Assembly (NCBI GenBank): GCA_964612675.1
Contig: CAZTDD010000214.1
Span: 1 to 6,063, forward strand
DNA from: CAZTDD01 sp964612675
GTDB taxonomy: Bacteria; Hinthialibacterota; Hinthialibacteria; Hinthialibacterales; JAKPRU01
Length of the DNA stretch: 6,063 bases
Direction of reading: 5' to 3'
Part shown: positions 4,401 to 6,063 of the stretch, piece after piece
Numbering within the stretch: the stretch's first letter is position 1
How the letters are laid out: the number at the start of each line of letters is the position of its first letter
Program-made: the position numbers and the translations under genes
The notes under the pieces: model-generated
What the model was told of the DNA's origin: nothing
Databases searched by the model: none
What the model saw: the letters and a program-made list of their open reading frames with translations, nothing else

Positions 4401-5815
4401 ACTGGAACATGCCGGGTGAAGGAATCACCAATTACCACGTCTACGTACGGGTGAATAACGCTAAAGCGGATTATCTCGGTCAAACGAAGAGCGGTACGGT
4501 GCAGTATTTCGAGTGGCGACAGGGAACGAAGAATCTGTCCCCGTCCTACGCGGAAGGACCGGTTTATGGAAACAGCTACCTTTTCATCGTTTTTGCGGTC
4601 GAGGGTGGCGATGTGAAAGGTAGTATCTCGTCGACAGAAGCGGTTTATTTCACGGACGTCGCACCAACACCGACGCCCACATTGACCCCCACGCCGACAC
4701 CAATTCCGACCGACACGCCTACATTCACATTGACCCCCACGCCGACTCCGATCGCTACGCCGACGGATACACCCACGAACACACCGACAGCGACCTTAAC
4801 GCCGACCGATACGCCAACCGTCCCACCGACCGCGACACCAACCCCGACGGCTACACCGATTCGAGTCAGCATCAATGTGCCCGATCTGACGACTGTGCCG
4901 GTTGCGGGCTTCAACGAAGCGGCGGGATACAACTACGGATCGGTCCCCACAGACAACGCGTATCCGGATGCGACCGACGGGGTAGGGTTGATCGTAACGC
5001 TGAACGCGGGCGAGGCGGTGCGGTTTCTGATCGAGGAACCTGTGAGCCTGCATAGCGACTTGATCGAGCTGTCTGTTGCCGCACGTTCAACGACGGACAG
5101 GGTGCAGATGGGACTTGTGGCGTTCGCGTATCCGATCGACGGCAGTCTGGGCTATGTGAACCCGATTGGCAGCGAGGTACCTGTAGGCAAGTGGGGCAAG
5201 CTGCGGTTGGTGTATGACGCACCGACGACGGAGATTATGGCCGCACTCCAATTCGCCGTCCCGAAAGATGCGCCTCAAGGGATCAACATCGTGTATGTCG
5301 ATTCGCTGCGGGTTGTGCCGTTCGATTCGTCGAGGAAGACCGAGGTCCAGATGGAGTGCGACAACACGTTCGACTCAGTTGCCGACGATTTGGCAGGGCT
5401 GAATCCGTTGCTCTTTTTGCCTGAAGGGGAGGTGCCCGGTACCGTTTCGCTGTGCGAGGGCATGAGTGGGCAGGGTGTGAACCTGGCGATTGAACCGTCG
5501 CAGCTCGCAGCGCACATCGCGCCGTTCTCTGTCGCGCCCGAAATGCCCGCTATGCTATTCGGGTCGGCCCAGGTAAAACGTGAAGCGGGCGACGAGGGAA
5601 CGCTGGTCTTCATGGTAACGGACGGCGGGCAGACGATCTGTTCCTCGTTGCGTGTCAATCATCTTCCCCTGGGTGAATTCAAGGAGATTCGCCTTGGCGG
5701 GAATTTCGAATCCGGTGAGAAGGAGCTGCCGCCGATCGGCGTCGTACAGCTGGGCGGTCCCGACGTGTCGGGAAGCGTTGTGATCGACGAGTTGAATCTG
5801 TACACGATGCAATGA
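1352..5815 (+). CDS. Large exported multidomain protein with nine putative-Ig repeats and Thr-Pro linkers
   Basis: The 1487-residue product starts with an export signal: MKKR, a hydrophobic stretch, then AGA before E21. The order is then: nine He_PIG-like Ig repeats (38-834), a unique beta-rich domain (836-950, from LPDLVISASVTVDEE), a Thr/Pro linker (951-980), a fibronectin-III-like domain (981-1103, with NYHVYVRVNN and SYLFIVFAVEGG), a second Thr/Pro linker (1104-1169), and a C-terminal region of probably two beta-sandwich modules (1171-1325 and about 1335-1487). Each of those two modules ends in a similar strand (VYVDSLRVV and VVIDELNLY). The Ig repeats show the family pattern PYTW...LP-x-GL-x-L...TG-x-ISGTP...Y-x-FTV-x-V-x-D. 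No enzymatic motif, transmembrane anchor, LPXTG, PEP-CTERM or type IX sorting signal is visible. A role as a long rod-like surface protein, adhesin or carbohydrate/matrix binder is inferred from architecture only. It appears to be a single-gene unit: the C-rich palindrome precedes it and a strong palindrome follows the stop. Reading frame, start and domain order are well supported; the biological role is not. Confidence 0.93.
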   Translation: MKKRAVYMVACMLVACVAGAETHTGYSNIFTIDTTDPLNISTTSVGVGETGAEYSATIEIAGGYGPYTYEVAFGQLPPGLTLDSSTGDISGTPTQTGSYTFSVGVTDASGSYAEQEYTIQVTEALAILKDATLSRGTVGSEYFVSFDAAGGTSPHSFSRSAGSLPPGLSLNTNGNLSGTPSSAGTYTFTVRVADADDRTAEKEFTVEFVDPVTISTTSLDDGVAGQPYSETIGASGGYGNLTWEVYSGFVPLGLDVDPSTGQLSGTPMEEYFASLVFLVYDEEGRSVFQDFDLRIAEPLEIQTTALPDAFQGEEYSEAIVVNGGIEPFTFSYSGQLPDGLSLDPSTGVISGSPGSRQYKNFMVTVEDSSSPTQQTHTQSLSLRVTSNLTITTSASLPNEKKGVEANPVVLSAKGGPSPYTWSIIAGVPPEGITLDGETGQLSGTPEYRGDYTFTVQVTDSAGETAQKEFFQHISDELQITTYVVPDGAKDISYNYALDAKGGIPPYTWRKKSGTLPDGLRFNSNGTITGTPSTRQTYSFTVEVNDSDSPAQTAEQEYIVVVSDTLVMTTKALPNGRTAQEYSASIRAELGVPPYSWRLDSGVLPPGIELAAGASSARLEGTPEQAGTYTFTIALDDSGTPVQTVSREYTMDVYGPIAIENTELSDVLKIAPYSENLIASGGQPPYTWRIVEGRLPEGLDLNATTGSISGTTTLEIGQAREFTVRVTDSADPTGYAEKQFTIKVIEGIAITTSSIQKAMQYAPYEAKLEGQGGISPYRWEITAGNLPEGLTLDPNTGTIAGTPTQSGEFNFTIRLTDSTDPAYTNTKSYTLTVIETGLPDLVISASVTVDEESRGALMNNGTIDNVPAGSLLEVNFDISDPIQAIITLTNPESLAPASFKVNKAELGRLLGTYTYDIPLDTSPQTVDVTLLFMTSKNKTQDFAFSIQVAEPLPTPTFTPTDTPTSTNTPTVTPTPTPTPVLPQVAENTVVVTDDLRHAADLVGGYDVDDADDRALIIHWNMPGEGITNYHVYVRVNNAKADYLGQTKSGTVQYFEWRQGTKNLSPSYAEGPVYGNSYLFIVFAVEGGDVKGSISSTEAVYFTDVAPTPTPTLTPTPTPIPTDTPTFTLTPTPTPIATPTDTPTNTPTATLTPTDTPTVPPTATPTPTATPIRVSINVPDLTTVPVAGFNEAAGYNYGSVPTDNAYPDATDGVGLIVTLNAGEAVRFLIEEPVSLHSDLIELSVAARSTTDRVQMGLVAFAYPIDGSLGYVNPIGSEVPVGKWGKLRLVYDAPTTEIMAALQFAVPKDAPQGINIVYVDSLRVVPFDSSRKTEVQMECDNTFDSVADDLAGLNPLLFLPEGEVPGTVSLCEGMSGQGVNLAIEPSQLAAHIAPFSVAPEMPAMLFGSAQVKREAGDEGTLVFMVTDGGQTICSSLRVNHLPLGEFKEIRLGGNFESGEKELPPIGVVQLGGPDVSGSVVIDELNLYTMQ
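1463..3853 (+). repeat. Nine tandem Ig-like repeats within the surface-protein gene
   Basis: Repeat starts (residue) are about 38, 125, 212, 299, 388, 477, 565, 656 and 747; unit lengths run 87, 87, 87, 89, 89, 88, 91, 91 and 88. The repeats are clearly related in protein but mostly diverged in DNA. One shared DNA run is TGGATCCATCCACCGGC at 2118-2134 (repeat 3) and 2376-2392 (repeat 4). Repeat 7 carries a small insertion (AAGASSAR) before LEGTP. Repeat 8 replaces the SGTP turn with SGTTTLEIGQ. Repeat 4 has SGSP. Confidence 0.88.
4202..4291 (+). repeat. Thr/Pro-rich linker 1 (residues 951-980)
   Basis: The low-complexity stretch LPTPTFTPTDTPTSTNTPTV and onward is an extended, probably flexible or O-glycosylated spacer between the unique domain and the fibronectin-III-like domain. 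Codons vary (ACA/ACG/ACC, CCG/CCC), so the protein pattern rather than the DNA is conserved. Confidence 0.9.
4661..4858 (+). repeat. Thr/Pro-rich linker 2 (residues 1104-1169)
   Basis: About 66 residues of PTPT, DTPT, NTPT and TLTP units separate the fibronectin-III-like domain from the C-terminal modules. There is an internal near-duplication at protein level: LTPTPTPI occurs at both ends of the first third. The antisense strand gives long VGVGV frames, which are artefacts of this composition. Confidence 0.9.
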
Positions 5816-5834
5816 GAGGATTGTCGTTTCCCTT

Positions 5835-5865
5835 GCTGGCCCAGGAGTTCAACTCCTGGGCCAGC
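5835..5865 (+). terminator. Palindrome with 15-bp arms just after the stop; possible transcript-end hairpin
   Basis: GCTGGCCCAGGAGTT (5835-5849) is perfectly complementary to AACTCCTGGGCCAGC (5851-5865), with one central C. As RNA it gives a stem of about 13 bp with a TTCAA loop. It starts 20 bases after the stop codon. No T-run follows, so it is not a textbook Rho-independent terminator. It could stabilise the 3' end, or be a dispersed repeat. A second CTGGGCCAGCGC (5874-5885) repeats 5856-5867 and can compete for the left arm. Confidence 0.55.
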
Positions 5866-6063
5866 GCAGCGTTCTGGGCCAGCGCGATTGGGCTCCGTCG
5901 CAGGCATTTGTTTGCGATAAGAGGTTTGTCAAACAAACAACGATAAACATGCAATCGCCGCCCAAAGGACGGCGAAAGATCTCCTTCCACACGTGGTGGA
6001 TGAGTCTATAACCTGAGTTTTCTATCCAGCCATAAATGAATCGTGTATCCCTCTCGTTTCATT
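5866..6063. other. Non-coding tail of the window
   Basis: No gene is supported here. It contains TTTGTTTG (5907-5914) complementary to CAAACAAA (5930-5937); TCGCCG/CGGCGA (5955-5960, 5970-5975); and TCCAC/GTGGA (5986-5990, 5996-6000). Open frames across it lack start sites with ribosome binding sites and recognisable motifs. A minus-strand start at the very edge (MKREGYTIHLWLDRKLRL, then stop) is too short to call. Confidence 0.5.

Noticed and set aside
4645..4932. Antisense VGVGV-rich frame
   Set aside because: Composition shadow of the Thr/Pro linker on the other strand; same for the other long minus-strand frames across 1352-5815.
5679..5990. Minus-strand gene in the tail region
   Set aside because: The frame overlaps the end of the large gene, contains the palindrome, and shows no recognisable motif or ribosome binding site.

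Overview
The window reads as a piece of chromosome from an uncultured, Gram-negative-type bacterium. It has moderately high GC, strong AGGAGG-like ribosome binding sites, and a large secreted protein built from putative-Ig (He_PIG-like) repeats joined by long Thr-Pro linkers. That protein style, together with a diversity-generating retroelement (DGR) and DUF559-associated repeats, is common in candidate phyla such as Sumerlaeota, Hydrogenedentota or Omnitrophota. The phylum is an inference from protein style only.

Layout. (1) Bases 1-526 are the end of a DGR. Bases 3-56 encode the last 17 residues of a gene whose C-terminus (DNYIGFRLVLSRTP) looks like the variable C-type-lectin/FGE-sulfatase domain of a DGR target. 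After a 113-bp gap that holds a perfect 8-bp hairpin comes a complete 118-residue Avd-type accessory gene (170-526). No reverse transcriptase and no template repeat are visible in the window, so they lie elsewhere or have been lost. (2) Bases 527-1263 are a repeat-rich zone starting 8 bases after the avd stop. It has three C-rich blocks of one family and one inverted partner, several GC-rich hairpins, a degenerate tandem array of 16-bp units (48-bp higher-order period), a DUF559-endonuclease pseudogene that has lost its catalytic middle, and a 147-bp element closed by 10-bp inverted ends with nested hairpins. A 22-bp exact direct repeat brackets the tandem array and most of the pseudogene; its right copy overlaps the pseudogene stop. 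(3) Bases 1352-5815 are one intact gene for a 1487-residue exported protein: signal sequence, nine Ig-like repeats of 87-91 residues, a unique domain, a Thr/Pro linker, a fibronectin-III-like domain, a second Thr/Pro linker, and a C-terminal region of probably two beta-sandwich modules. (4) Bases 5816-6063 are non-coding as far as can be seen. They begin with a 15-bp-arm palindrome just after the stop that may act as a transcript-end hairpin.

How the parts fit. The target-gene end and avd are one functional unit: Avd is the partner of the DGR reverse transcriptase in mutagenic retrohoming into the variable repeat. The DUF559/C-rich repeat zone looks like selfish or degenerate DNA lodged between the DGR and the surface-protein gene. 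I see no evidence that the big surface protein belongs to the DGR: its C-terminus does not resemble a variable repeat.
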